Assembly: GCA_025362235.1 (NCBI GenBank)
Contig: JANYGZ010000080.1
Coordinates: 1 to 64,000, forward strand
Source of the DNA: Ferruginibacter sp.
GTDB taxonomy: Bacteria > Bacteroidota > Bacteroidia > Chitinophagales > Chitinophagaceae
DNA: 64,000 nt
Reading direction: 5' to 3'
Shown: positions 28,393-37,989 of the stretch, in pieces
Numbering within the stretch: position 1 is the stretch's first letter
Layout: each line of letters opens with the position of its first letter
The notes under the pieces: model-generated
The model's input: only the letters and a program-made list of their open reading frames with translations
The model's database searches: none
What the model was told of the DNA's origin: nothing
Program-made: the position numbers and the translations under genes

Positions 28393-29606
28393 TTTTGTTC
28401 AGCTATTAGTTGGCTGTAATAATTAACAAATTTATCTACTGCAAATGCTGCGTCGTATTTTGTCAAAACACGTTCACGGGCATTCATTGAAAGCAGATAT
28501 CTCAATTTATTATCCTCAATTAATTTTTTCAGTGCCGTATATATTTCCGAATAATTTTCTGGGTCTATAAGCAGGCCGCTTTTGTTATTTTGCAAAATGT
28601 CTTTCATGCCACCCACCTTGCTGCCAACAACAGCTTTACCAGCAGCCATTGCTTCAATACAGGTATAAGAAAAACTTTCAAACAAACTCGGCAGAAGAAT
28701 TATCTCCGAATTTTTTATTGAAGCGGGGATTTTTTCATAATTCATTCCATCTAAAAATTCTACCCTTTTAATAACAGGGTATAATGTTTTTTTTATCCAT
28801 CGCTTCATACTGGTTCCAGGGTAAGGGCCGCCACCATCATCTCCAATAACCCTAAATTGCCAATCGGGGTATTCTTTCAATATTTTTTTCATTGCTTTTG
28901 TAGCATTCACTAATCCTTTAAGCACATTTAAGCGGCCAAAAAAAACAATCCTTTTATGAGAAATTTCTTTTAAAACCGGAATTTGTAAAAACTCCGGCGG
29001 CGGAAAAAAAATATTTGGAATAACTTTAATCTTTTTTTCCGGAAAGTTCCAATGTTTTACAGCCCAACTTTTCATTGCTTCAGAAGGTGCTGTTACGCCA
29101 TCTGCCAATTGTGCGAACTGGTATTCAAAGTCGCTCTCCTTTTTGTAACTACCCCAATAACCCAAGTCCCATTTAAGCCTACGCAACCCGCCCAGAAAAA
29201 AACGAAGTTTAACAAAGAAAGGAGTATACCTTTTCTTTAAATTTTCTACTAAATAATTGGGAGCATGTAGCCGGATTACCAGGGGCACTTGAGGGTATCT
29301 CCTTTTTATTCCCCATGCATCCCTATTTATCTCGGCACTTTCTATCAAATCAAATTTTGCCTCACCCTGGTATATTTCATACACAGGCACCACTTCATTT
29401 CTAAAATCATTAACGTTATCGCATTTTATCAAATGCACCCAGTACCCACTTGTATATTCAGTAAAATTCCTGGTGCTGCTTCCTGCAAATACATGTACAT
29501 CAAAACCCTTAGATGCTACCGCGGCGGCTATTTGTTGCACATAAGTGCCTATCCCTCCTCTGCCGTTATCAATTGGATATTCATACGAAATATAAGCAAT
29601 GCGCAT
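28389..29606 (-). CDS. Glycosyltransferase family 4
   Basis: 405 residues, GT-B, starting RIAYISYEYPIDNGRGGIGTYVQQIA (GG-IGTY acceptor loop). The donor domain has IVFFGRLNVLKGLVNAT and PSLFESFSYTCIEAMAAGKAVVGSK, a complete E-x7-E motif, followed by SGLLIDPENY. It is coupled to the downstream GT4 by a 4-bp overlap and lies 2 bp from the upstream GT2. It belongs to a tight block running from 34238 down to 26322. Confidence 0.88.
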   Translation of the reverse strand: MRIAYISYEYPIDNGRGGIGTYVQQIAAAVASKGFDVHVFAGSSTRNFTEYTSGYWVHLIKCDNVNDFRNEVVPVYEIYQGEAKFDLIESAEINRDAWGIKRRYPQVPLVIRLHAPNYLVENLKKRYTPFFVKLRFFLGGLRRLKWDLGYWGSYKKESDFEYQFAQLADGVTAPSEAMKSWAVKHWNFPEKKIKVIPNIFFPPPEFLQIPVLKEISHKRIVFFGRLNVLKGLVNATKAMKKILKEYPDWQFRVIGDDGGGPYPGTSMKRWIKKTLYPVIKRVEFLDGMNYEKIPASIKNSEIILLPSLFESFSYTCIEAMAAGKAVVGSKVGGMKDILQNNKSGLLIDPENYSEIYTALKKLIEDNKLRYLLSMNARERVLTKYDAAFAVDKFVNYYSQLIAEQK

Positions 29607-29608
29607 TC

Positions 29609-30625
29609 TTATACTTTATCGGCATATTGTAAAGGCTGCTTTTCCTTTTTTAAATTTGCCTTAAGCCGTTCTGCTATCTCTTCCATTTTACTATTGTTGA
29701 TAATTGATGTTAACCGCATACTTAACTGTTGGGTAAAGTCTGCGCAACGGGCATTTTTAAAAAAAGAGGAAAAGAGGATATATTTAAAATGCCAAATGGC
29801 AAATTTTATGCATGATAAAATTTGTTTTAGTTTATTGCTTTCCTGCGGGTATTTTCCTGTAAGGTTTACCTCACCATACAATTGCAGGTAACTCATAGCA
29901 TTACCAAAAGATCGACGCAACTTTAAATAATATTTCCATTCAAGGCGGTTACTGCTTATATAATGTTTAAATTTTAGTGAGCTGTCAAAATATATTTTAT
30001 ACCCTTTGTATTTAAAGAGTAGGCATATTTCGGTATCGCCACCCGATGAAAGTTTTGCACCCGATCTGTCTGAAAGTATAAAAGAAAATTCGTTATTTAT
30101 AATTGAGGTAAATACAGTTTTCCGTAAAGCCATACCAGCTCCATATACCGAATCAACATAACCGGTTTTTCTACTTTCAGCTCCAACAGCATATCCAAAA
30201 CCATTCAGTTCGTTAAACCATTTTGGAGCAGGGGTTTCAAAAACAGCTTCTCCTACTCCACCTATTAAGGCTACTGCTGGCGTGTTGTCAAATAGCTGGT
30301 ACACTTTTGCTAAATAATCTTCACAAAGCCAGTTATCATCATCGCACAAAATGATGTAATCGTAAAGTGCAGTTTGTATACCCTTTTCCCTTGCATTACT
30401 TAACCCAGCCACTGGTTGTTGCACAATAACGAAAGGGAATGGATCACCCAAACTTTGCCATGTTTCTTTTGCCGTATCATTTGTATTGTCAGTACAATTA
30501 TTATCAACAATAACCACCTCGTAAGCAATGCCGGGCACTATTTGTTGCTTTGCCAAATGGTTTAAAGTTGCAATTAATTTGTTGCCGCTATTATAACAAC
30601 ATATAATAACTGAGATACCTTTCAA
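29609..30625 (-). CDS. Glycosyltransferase family 2, TTG start
   Basis: 338 residues, GT-A: ISVIICCYNSGNKLIATL, IVDNNCTDNTNDT and the DXD-like LCDDDNWL (~95-102). VYGAGMALRKTV is the acceptor-side element. The start is TTG and overlaps the stop of the upstream gene as TTGA, which supports it as a coupled, genuine start. The C-terminal ~70 residues are basic and helical and may touch the membrane. Confidence 0.87.
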   Translation of the reverse strand: MKGISVIICCYNSGNKLIATLNHLAKQQIVPGIAYEVVIVDNNCTDNTNDTAKETWQSLGDPFPFVIVQQPVAGLSNAREKGIQTALYDYIILCDDDNWLCEDYLAKVYQLFDNTPAVALIGGVGEAVFETPAPKWFNELNGFGYAVGAESRKTGYVDSVYGAGMALRKTVFTSIINNEFSFILSDRSGAKLSSGGDTEICLLFKYKGYKIYFDSSLKFKHYISSNRLEWKYYLKLRRSFGNAMSYLQLYGEVNLTGKYPQESNKLKQILSCIKFAIWHFKYILFSSFFKNARCADFTQQLSMRLTSIINNSKMEEIAERLKANLKKEKQPLQYADKV

Positions 30626-31575
30626 TTAATTATTTTTTTCTTTGCATTTATAAAAATTGAAGTAATAGGTTCAGGGCACATAAGGTATAGCAGATAGTTA
30701 AGATTAACATTTCTGCCTTTTAATTTAGCCCCAATAATATAAAACACATCGCTAAAATAAGTAAACCCAAAATGAAATTTTTTAGAGTATTCTTTTATTC
30801 TTCTTTGTTTTACACTCATAATAATTCCGTAAATATCATTCTGTTCATTTTCAGTAAGTGGCAAATTTTTAAGAATATGATTTTGCAGATCGATTAGTTT
30901 TTGATCTTTCATTTGGGGACCTTGCCCCGACCACATACCTCCATGATGTAACCTATAAACCGACATGAATTCATCAGACATATAAAAATTTCCAAATTTC
31001 GCTAATGAAAAATAAAGAATGATATCAATACTGAACTTCAAAAGATAATAATCTCGCATTTTATCCAAAACATTTCTGAAAGTGACTGAAGCTGTCGGTA
31101 TCCCAAAATTTGAAATAACATCCCGTCTTGTTAATTCTTTTGGTTCCGATAGGGAGTTATAAATAGAAACCAATGCCCCATCTTGCCATACTTCAGCATT
31201 GTGACAATGACAAACAAAATCCCTATTTCTTTCTAAAAAATCTACTTGTTTTTGAAGTTTATAAGGATCTGTCCAATAGTCATCCCCGTCGCATAGAGAT
31301 ATATACCTCGCAGTACAAGCAGCAAATAATACTTTACTATTCTCGTGAGCGCCAATATTTCTATCTTGAGAAATCGTCTTTATCCTCTCAGGGTATTTGT
31401 ATTGATATTTTTCTACTATTGATCTAGTGCCATCTGTGGAACAATCATCACCTATAATTAATCTGTATTTAAAATCCGTTTTCTGCTTTAATACACCTTC
31501 AATAGCCTGCCCAATAAACTTTTCATGATTAAATGTGCACATTGGTATATCCACTGTATATTGATCGTCTCTCAT
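30622..31575 (-). CDS. Glycosyltransferase family 2
   Basis: 317 residues, GT-A: VDIPMCTFNHEKFIGQAIEGVLKQ, IGDDCSTDGTRSIV and LCDGDDYWTDPYKLQKQV. The last is the typical metal-site element of a common subgroup whose members carry GDDYW. ATGA overlap with the upstream methyltransferase and TTGA overlap with the downstream GT2 place it in the middle of a coupled operon. Confidence 0.88.
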   Translation of the reverse strand: MRDDQYTVDIPMCTFNHEKFIGQAIEGVLKQKTDFKYRLIIGDDCSTDGTRSIVEKYQYKYPERIKTISQDRNIGAHENSKVLFAACTARYISLCDGDDYWTDPYKLQKQVDFLERNRDFVCHCHNAEVWQDGALVSIYNSLSEPKELTRRDVISNFGIPTASVTFRNVLDKMRDYYLLKFSIDIILYFSLAKFGNFYMSDEFMSVYRLHHGGMWSGQGPQMKDQKLIDLQNHILKNLPLTENEQNDIYGIIMSVKQRRIKEYSKKFHFGFTYFSDVFYIIGAKLKGRNVNLNYLLYLMCPEPITSIFINAKKKIIN

Positions 31576-32258
31576 ATTTTATTAGCAACAACAATGAAAA
31601 AATTAATCTGTACACCCCAAAAGTTATCTTCGCATTTACAAATAGTTATGTTTTTGAAGTAAGGGGAAAATGTTTTTATTATCTCTTCTTCATCTTCGAA
31701 AGTTTTGAATATATATCCATTTCTTAATCCATAAATATCATTCGTGATTATCACGTGTCCCTTGTCTAATCTTTTACAATCTTTTAGAATAAAATTATTC
31801 GGTGCAGGTAAAGAGGCAATAAAAAATGCTCCAGATTTTTGAACACGAAAAATCTCTTTCAGGTTATCATTAAATGTTGTATCCTTATCTACATAATAAC
31901 ATGAATGACATGCAAGCAGAAAATCGAAATAATTTTCGTCAAAGGGAATATTAGCATTTACGCCTCTTTTTAAAGTGGCTGATATCCCTAATTCAGTAAG
32001 GGTCTTCTTTCCTAATGTTACGATCTCATCCGAGATATCCACGCCATAAATATCAAAATCGCAATTATTCAATAGAGGCATGTTTCTACAATCCCCAAAG
32101 CCTAAATCCAGAATTTTGGAATTTTTATAGCTACCCGTATTCAAATGAAGATTAGGGTATTTGCCCAAAATAGTGCGAATTACCCATTCAGTAGGATAGA
32201 CATGTTTAGAGTGCTTTCTTTCATGAAAATCCGTATATGTTTTCTGTACATTTTCCAT
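31572..32258 (-). CDS. Class I SAM-dependent methyltransferase
   Basis: 228 residues with motif I KILDLGFGDCRNMPLL (~48-62), YGVDISDEIV as motif II and DFLLACHSCYYVD as the post-II region. It resembles Methyltransf_11/25 type small-molecule methyltransferases. Given its neighbours, a sugar is the likely substrate. Start (ATG) lies one base after the stop of the beta-propeller gene. Confidence 0.82.
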   Translation of the reverse strand: MENVQKTYTDFHERKHSKHVYPTEWVIRTILGKYPNLHLNTGSYKNSKILDLGFGDCRNMPLLNNCDFDIYGVDISDEIVTLGKKTLTELGISATLKRGVNANIPFDENYFDFLLACHSCYYVDKDTTFNDNLKEIFRVQKSGAFFIASLPAPNNFILKDCKRLDKGHVIITNDIYGLRNGYIFKTFEDEEEIIKTFSPYFKNITICKCEDNFWGVQINFFIVVANKI

Positions 32259-32259
32259 T

Positions 32260-33219
32260 TTAAAAATTTTCTAGAACAGCAACGCCGAATCCGCTTTGTC
32301 CAAAGTTGTTGCCGCAATAAAACATATAAATTTTCTCATTCAATTTGATAACATGAGGATAACAAACCATTTCAGAATCCCAGCCACTATCAGAAATATC
32401 CAAATCGCTCATTTCGTCTGCTCTTGTCCAATTTTGATAATCACTACCATATGCGTAACCAATGCGGTAACCTTTTTCTTTGTTACGAAAGTTTAATCCG
32501 TACCTGTATGAAAAGAATACATGATTTTGTCCATTAAAGGAAATAAAACTGGTGCTTGTTTGACATTCCTTCTCAACTTTTGTAGGTATTACCTGCCGGT
32601 TGTTATCAGACCAGTGAATGCCATCCTTAGAATTAGCAAAGCGGGTTATATATACAGATTCGTAATGCCCATCTATTAAATTCCATTCAATGCCGGAATT
32701 ATACCACATAATGAATTCGTCATCTCCTACTTTCATTACCCGTGGACATGCCTGCAAATAAGGATCATTAAAAATTGAACCCATTATCGGTCCTTTTGTA
32801 TACCGTTCAAATGTCTTACCATTATCACAGCTAATTGCTAACCCATTTGACCATTTGTAAGGAACTGCATCCATTCTTGTCCAACCAACATAGTATAACC
32901 AAATCTCATTTTTCTCCTTCACATTAAGAATGGAACCCGGCATAATTCCAAATTGATCAAAATCACCTGGACCTCCAAGTTGTAAAATTGGTCTGCCAGC
33001 TATTTGAATTAGTTTAAAAGGTTCTTCCTTTTCGAAGTCAGCATAGGCAGTTATACTTACACTATTACCGTTATGATCACTTTCAGGCCGACATGTAAAA
33101 TAAATACGCAACCTGTCTTCTAATTCAAGAACATTTGGGTTTTGGCCATAGTGATACATCCAACTAGTTCTATGCTCAACGGGATTAAAAATTTGGCCTA
33201 ATTTTTTCCATTTTAACAT
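32260..33219 (-). CDS. Cytosolic five-bladed beta-propeller, GH43/GH32/GH130-like
   Basis: 319 residues without a signal peptide. The repeating blade pattern is visible: NPNVLELEDRLRIYFTCR, PGSILNVKEKNEIWLYYVGWT, PRVMKVGDDEFIMWYNSG, TSFISFNGQNHVFFSYR and PHVIKLNEKIYMFYCGN. Such five-bladed propellers occur in GH32/43/62/68/117/130 enzymes. In clan members an N-terminal Asp and a central Glu act in catalysis, but I cannot place them with certainty here. Its place in a GT operon and lack of export signal argue against secretion, and suggest a nucleotide- or lipid-linked sugar processing role, or a phosphorylase. That is inference. Confidence 0.7.
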   Translation of the reverse strand: MLKWKKLGQIFNPVEHRTSWMYHYGQNPNVLELEDRLRIYFTCRPESDHNGNSVSITAYADFEKEEPFKLIQIAGRPILQLGGPGDFDQFGIMPGSILNVKEKNEIWLYYVGWTRMDAVPYKWSNGLAISCDNGKTFERYTKGPIMGSIFNDPYLQACPRVMKVGDDEFIMWYNSGIEWNLIDGHYESVYITRFANSKDGIHWSDNNRQVIPTKVEKECQTSTSFISFNGQNHVFFSYRYGLNFRNKEKGYRIGYAYGSDYQNWTRADEMSDLDISDSGWDSEMVCYPHVIKLNEKIYMFYCGNNFGQSGFGVAVLENF

Positions 33220-33233
33220 AATCTAAAATTGAT

Positions 33234-34238
33234 TCACTTTAATTGATTTTGTGCTGCCCTTTTTATCACATCATCTAACCACTCAGACATTCCTTTGCCC
33301 AATTTTTTTCTTGCTTTATGAGCAAGTTTTTTTGTTTCATCAGTAATCCCTTCCAACTGCCCGTGATAGCGGCTCCAATGTGTCCCCCCCCTTTCACTCG
33401 GAATTGGTATATGATAATTAGCTTTGGGTTCGCCTTCTCCCACCGTAAATTCTATTAAAAAAAAGGCCCCCATCATTATCCATTCAACTTTAACATCTCG
33501 TGCTTCTAGGGGTAATAATTCAAAAGGTACATTATACCCAATTAGAGGATTGGAGTTTATCATTATTTTCCCAAATTCTGTATTTCGTAGCCAGGGGCCG
33601 ATACCTTCGTCTCCTATCAAAATTTTGCCGCCAGGCTTAACAACCCTTGCTAATTCTTTAAGACAACGTTTTACTTCAGAAAAAGTATTTATTCCCCCGA
33701 AATGGATTGCTGAATCAAAATAATTATCGTTGAATGATAAATAACTTGCATTTGCTATTGAGTAGCTAATAAAATTTTTATACTCCTTTAGTCTATCAAT
33801 TGCCCTATTCAAAAAAGCCGGTGATAATTCTTGAAAAAAAAGATGCCCTTCACTATTTAATCTCTTAACTATGTGTTGTGCGCCACGTCCGTCACCTCCG
33901 CCAATTTCCAGCACTTTACTGTTGCTTTGAAGATTTAATTTAGCAGTCATTTTTTCTCTAACATCCTCTTCATTAGCAAAAAATGTTTGAAAGGGAATAT
34001 TGGCAAATTTTTCATATTCCTTAGCAAGTTTATCATATAATCTTTTCGTTTCTTTATCAACGCTAGCTAATTCCTTAGGCCAGGTAAAGTCGGGAATTCC
34101 TTTAGAAATTGAGAAAGTATGTTTATTGATACAAGTAAGTTCCCCAGTTTTTACAATATCATTTTGGGAAGTCTTTACTCGTAAAAAATCTGAATGACAT
34201 ACTGGGCATTTGTATATATTTATATCTGAAAGTTTCAT
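33234..34238 (-). CDS. Methyltransferase with N-terminal Trm112-like zinc ribbon
   Basis: 334 residues. The first ~55 form a zinc-ribbon-like module (IYKCPVCHSDF, then LTCINKHTFSISKGIPDF) with Cys11, Cys14, Cys36 and possibly His40 as ligands, resembling Trm112p-like domains. A class I methyltransferase follows with motif I KVLEIGGGDGRGAQH (~109-122) and LARVVKPGGKILIGDEG. Such fusions are common in bacterial glycan and antibiotic clusters. The substrate is unknown. Confidence 0.83.
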   Translation of the reverse strand: MKLSDINIYKCPVCHSDFLRVKTSQNDIVKTGELTCINKHTFSISKGIPDFTWPKELASVDKETKRLYDKLAKEYEKFANIPFQTFFANEEDVREKMTAKLNLQSNSKVLEIGGGDGRGAQHIVKRLNSEGHLFFQELSPAFLNRAIDRLKEYKNFISYSIANASYLSFNDNYFDSAIHFGGINTFSEVKRCLKELARVVKPGGKILIGDEGIGPWLRNTEFGKIMINSNPLIGYNVPFELLPLEARDVKVEWIMMGAFFLIEFTVGEGEPKANYHIPIPSERGGTHWSRYHGQLEGITDETKKLAHKARKKLGKGMSEWLDDVIKRAAQNQLK

Positions 34239-34242
34239 TGAA

Positions 34243-35007
34243 CTATTTTATAAATATTGATAATAAATCGTACTGATAGACGCTACAAAATCCAACTCCT
34301 TGGGCTGTATTTAAAGAGCTAAGATTATCTTCAAAACAATCCCAGTTAGCAGTAATATTATTTGCGAGGCAATATTCAACAAACTTTACTGCTGCTACTT
34401 TGCCAAACCCTTTTTTTTGATAGGCTTTTAATGTAGCTATATCAATCTCTGCCTCATTGTTCGCAACGCAGGCAGTATAGCAAATAGATACTGGTTCATG
34501 ATTATCATTGTACACAGAAAATCCAAATCCATTATTCAAAAAATCAATTTTCGATTTCCAGTATTTTGAATCTATGTTTAAATCAAATACAGCAAGCGAT
34601 GCAAAATTTTTCTCTGTAATCTTTTCTATATTATAACCTGACGGTAAGGTCAGATCCAGCAGACTCAATTCTTTACTGACAAATTTCATTTGTACCCGCT
34701 TCCTTAATTTCGTATTTATAAGTTTACTCTTTTCACATTTATTTATCAAGTGTTTAGGTGCATCATATATGTGAAAGTAAGAAGGGATATTGTTTATGCT
34801 TAACAAGTGTTCCACAATATTTTCTGAACCATTAAAACTCCTGTCAGGCATTAACCACGAAAATGCCGACTTGTGAATTATAAACAAACCATCACCATCA
34901 TCATATAATTCACCTTCCTGTTTACCGTTAAGCACAGCATTAATTAACGGAAAAGGTGTAAATGCTTCTCGTGGCGATTCATTTTCTTTTAATAGTTGCA
35001 GTTGCAC
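34243..35007 (-). CDS. GNAT family N-acetyltransferase
   Basis: 254 residues, GTG start. The C-terminal half has the GNAT acyl-CoA binding region: ISICYTACVANNEAEIDIATL on beta4, then KAYQKKGFGKVAAVKFVEYCL, which is the Q/R-x-x-G-x-G/A pyrophosphate loop. The N-terminal ~100 residues are a less conserved lead domain. It lies 1 bp from the NeuD-like gene and within the amino-sugar/acyl cassette, so it may acylate an amino sugar or an aminoacyl intermediate. Confidence 0.75.
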   Translation of the reverse strand: MQLQLLKENESPREAFTPFPLINAVLNGKQEGELYDDGDGLFIIHKSAFSWLMPDRSFNGSENIVEHLLSINNIPSYFHIYDAPKHLINKCEKSKLINTKLRKRVQMKFVSKELSLLDLTLPSGYNIEKITEKNFASLAVFDLNIDSKYWKSKIDFLNNGFGFSVYNDNHEPVSICYTACVANNEAEIDIATLKAYQKKGFGKVAAVKFVEYCLANNITANWDCFEDNLSSLNTAQGVGFCSVYQYDLLSIFIK

Positions 35008-35008
35008 T

Positions 35009-35692
35009 CTAAAGTGATGAAAAATTGGAAATCTTTAAAAACTGTTTACTATTTAACCTCATTGGTTTTGTTGATTCAACAATAACTACTTTTTCATCTT
35101 CGAGGTTTTTTGTAACCAGGGCATTAGCTCCTATAAAACAATTCTTCCCAATCGTTATGCTATGCCCAAGCGTTGCATTTACAGCCATAAAAGTGTTTGC
35201 GCCCAAATGTACATTACCAGAAATATTACAACAGGATGTTAGCCAGCAATTGTCTTCAATTACAGAATGGTGCCCCACCATTGTGCCACTCCAAACAAAC
35301 ACATTATTTTGTATGCTGACGCAGGGATGGATGATTGCTGGTGGCATAATGAAACAATTCCATCCTACACTCACATTGGCAGGTACATTTGCCAACGGGC
35401 TGATGATGGATACCAGCCTATATCCTTTGGCAATCGCCTCCCTGCACCTGGCTTCCCTTAGCCTGTTAAGATCATGGTAACCCACCGCAATAAACATATC
35501 GTGAGATTCGGGCGGAAACTTTTGACCTGCCTGATCAAATGATACTACAGGCAATCCCTGGAAATGTGTTGCTGTTTTATATTGTTCATCCACGCAAAAA
35601 CCAACAACATTAAAACCACATTCATTGACTGCATAATAGAAAACAACTTCTGCTATTTTACCAATACCAAATATTACAATATCTTTTTTCAT
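35009..35692 (-). CDS. NeuD/PglD-like sugar O- or N-acyltransferase
   Basis: 227 residues. An N-terminal PglD-type Rossmann-like domain (DIVIFGIGKIAEVVFYYAV) is followed by a left-handed beta-helix of hexapeptide repeats (VSVGWNCFIMPPAIIHPCVSI, then SITIGKNCFIGANALVTKNL) with the His in MVGHHSVIED as candidate base. The family transfers acetyl from acetyl-CoA to amino sugars or sialic acids. Its stop overlaps the adjacent ligase gene on the operon by 4 bp, and it is part of the cassette with ligase, SDR, ACP, WbqC and DegT genes. Confidence 0.83.
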   Translation of the reverse strand: MKKDIVIFGIGKIAEVVFYYAVNECGFNVVGFCVDEQYKTATHFQGLPVVSFDQAGQKFPPESHDMFIAVGYHDLNRLREARCREAIAKGYRLVSIISPLANVPANVSVGWNCFIMPPAIIHPCVSIQNNVFVWSGTMVGHHSVIEDNCWLTSCCNISGNVHLGANTFMAVNATLGHSITIGKNCFIGANALVTKNLEDEKVVIVESTKPMRLNSKQFLKISNFSSL

Positions 35693-37236
35693 ACTTGTTG
35701 AACTAATTGTTTACGGTCAATTTTACCATTGCTGTTTTTTGGCAGTGAAGATAATATAACCACTGCTTTGGGTACCATGTAAGAGGGTAGTAAATTTTTT
35801 ATTTCATCAAGGATCGCCCTGGTATCTGTTATAGTGCCGGCAACACTTACAAATGCTTTTATCTGGCCAAGTTCAGGGGTAATCTTTTCATAAATAACAG
35901 CTGCCTCATGTATATAAGGCAATGTGCTGAATGCAACTTCTACCTCCTCCAGTTCAATACGGTAACCCATATGCTTTACCTGGTTATCTGTTCTGCCTTT
36001 AAAATGCAAACGCCCATCTGCTCCTTTTTCGACTATATCACCGGTTTTATACATCAGTTGCATAGACAGGCTCTTTTTATTTTGAACAAATGATTTAGCT
36101 GTTCTTTCCACATCATTATAATAACCTAATCCTACACAGGGCCCAATGAGTGTCAATTCTCCAAAGTCGATATTATCATCCGTTAAAGGCAGTATCTCGT
36201 AACTGAAGTTAGCCGCTATATATCCCAATGGGGCCAATTCATTCATGTTGTCAAAGTCCAGTGCCGTGACAATGTAAGAAGAACAAATGCAGGTGCATTC
36301 TGTAGGGCCATATACATTGTATAAAGTAACCCTGTGGCCAAACAGGTCAAATAATTGTTTCAGTTTATTTTTAGGAAATCCTTCTCCGCCGAATGATATC
36401 CTGCGAATGGAATAAAAATCATCTTTTGAAAGTGCTTTTGTAGTAAGCAGGTATACCAGTAACGAGGGTACGGAAAACCAGAGTGTACACTGGGATTGAT
36501 TGATTGCCTTTACCAGCTGTTGGGCATTTTTGACCAGCTCATGTGCGAGCGGAACAAGTGTTGCCCCATTGTAAATTGATATGTAAAAATCAAACACTGA
36601 ATTATCAAAATATACAGGGTTGGCATTTGTTAAGATATCTTCTTCTGTAACATTAAATGTTTCCTTTCCCCATTGTATAAAATTCAATACGTTGCTATGG
36701 CTCATCACTGCACCTTTCGGAAAGCCAGTGGAACCTGATGTAAACATAATATATGCGGGGTTATTGCCATCAATGCCAGTGGTAACTGTCACATTTTGGT
36801 CACTGAAGTTTTCTAATGTTATTTTAAATGTTTCATCCTGTAACCCGATACACTCAATCATTGAAAAACATTGACCGATATTTTCTTTTATAGCAGGATC
36901 GATAAGATCAAAAAAAAATATACGGGGAACACAGGTATCAATTATTTTTTGCAGTCTTGGCCATGGGCTGGTAATATCAAGATTGGTGTAGATAGCGCCA
37001 ACCTTCAAACAGGCTATCATCAAAGAAAATGCAAAGTGAGATTTATCATTAAATATTGCTACAACATTTCCTTTCTGAATTCCCTTGCTCAATAAAAAGC
37101 CTGCTATTTTATTTGACAGTTTATTAATCTCGGCATACGAATAAGCATCTCCTGACGGATATTGCAACGCTATCCTTGCCTGGTGCCTGGCTGCAACTTC
37201 ATAAAATTTTATTCCTAAATTATATTGATATTCCAT
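35689..37236 (-). CDS. Amino-acid adenylating ligase (NRPS A-domain/DltA-like)
   Basis: A stand-alone 515-residue AMP-forming ligase with all core motifs: A3 IMFTSGSTGFPKGAV (163-177), A5 NVYGPTECT (307-315), A7 YKTGD (396-400), A8 GRTDNQVKHMGYRIELEEVE (414-433) and A10 NSNGKIDRK with the catalytic Lys505. It would activate a carboxylic or amino acid as the acyl adenylate and load it onto a carrier protein. An ACP gene lies 0.75 kb upstream in the same operon, so the pair is likely functional. The substrate code has not been worked out. DltA-type D-alanine ligase is an alternative, but there are no dltB/dltD homologues. Confidence 0.87.
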   Translation of the reverse strand: MEYQYNLGIKFYEVAARHQARIALQYPSGDAYSYAEINKLSNKIAGFLLSKGIQKGNVVAIFNDKSHFAFSLMIACLKVGAIYTNLDITSPWPRLQKIIDTCVPRIFFFDLIDPAIKENIGQCFSMIECIGLQDETFKITLENFSDQNVTVTTGIDGNNPAYIMFTSGSTGFPKGAVMSHSNVLNFIQWGKETFNVTEEDILTNANPVYFDNSVFDFYISIYNGATLVPLAHELVKNAQQLVKAINQSQCTLWFSVPSLLVYLLTTKALSKDDFYSIRRISFGGEGFPKNKLKQLFDLFGHRVTLYNVYGPTECTCICSSYIVTALDFDNMNELAPLGYIAANFSYEILPLTDDNIDFGELTLIGPCVGLGYYNDVERTAKSFVQNKKSLSMQLMYKTGDIVEKGADGRLHFKGRTDNQVKHMGYRIELEEVEVAFSTLPYIHEAAVIYEKITPELGQIKAFVSVAGTITDTRAILDEIKNLLPSYMVPKAVVILSSLPKNSNGKIDRKQLVQQV

Positions 37237-37242
37237 TATTGA

Positions 37243-37989
37243 CTAAATGCTTAATCCCCCGTCCAGGGCAAGCACTTTCCCATTAAAATATTCGTTCTCT
37301 ATAATAAATTCAACGGCTGATAAAAGTTCTTCCATTTTACCTAACCTTGCAACAGGAACTAATTTTTGCCATTTTGAAAGCATATTTTCTGAAAGACTTT
37401 GTTGCGTAGAAGGAGTATCAAAAAAACCCGGAGCAATGCATGCACACCTGATTTTAAACATACCTAATTCCTTACTCCAGGTTTTGGTTAATGCCTCCAC
37501 AGCTGCTTTAGAAGCGGCATAAGCAGATTGACCTGCATTACCCTGCGCTGCAATAGAACTAATATTTATAACCAGTCCTTTTTGCTTTTTCAAAATCATC
37601 TTTTCTGCAACATTGGATGTTACATAAAAAACCGCATTTAAATTTACATCAATTACTCTCTGCCAGTTTGTAATGCTATGCTTTTTTTCTTGCCTTGATA
37701 AAAGATTCACCAACGGCTCACTATGAATAATACCAGCGTTGTTGATACAAACATTAACACCCCCGTCCTTTTCAAATATTTGCTCAACCAATCTTTCAAC
37801 AGCTGAAAAATCAGTAACATCGCAGTGATATTTAACAAGGTTTTCATGTTCTGCTAAATCATTGATCAATTGTTCATCCTGGTCGACAATAATCACCCTG
37901 GCTGCCTTTTGCAACAACCCGTTTGCTATAAAATTACCTATGCCCTTTCCGCCACCTGTAACTAAGACTCTTGACTGGGATATTTCCAT
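37243..37989 (-). CDS. SDR family oxidoreductase, FabG-like
   Basis: 248 residues: TGGGKGIG (11-18), NNAG (87-90), ISS (catalytic Ser), YAASKAA (catalytic Tyr/Lys) and a C-terminal ALDGGLSI, the standard FabG/3-ketoacyl-reductase ending. It stands between the ACP and the adenylating ligase, so reduction of an ACP-bound 3-keto group is a reasonable guess, while a sugar dehydrogenase role is also possible. It abuts the ACP gene directly. Confidence 0.88.
   Translation of the reverse strand: MEISQSRVLVTGGGKGIGNFIANGLLQKAARVIIVDQDEQLINDLAEHENLVKYHCDVTDFSAVERLVEQIFEKDGGVNVCINNAGIIHSEPLVNLLSRQEKKHSITNWQRVIDVNLNAVFYVTSNVAEKMILKKQKGLVINISSIAAQGNAGQSAYAASKAAVEALTKTWSKELGMFKIRCACIAPGFFDTPSTQQSLSENMLSKWQKLVPVARLGKMEELLSAVEFIIENEYFNGKVLALDGGLSI

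Noticed and set aside
35689-37236. DltA of a D-alanylation system
   Set aside because: Motifs would fit, but there is no DltB (MBOAT) or DltD gene, and the neighbours point to sugar modification.
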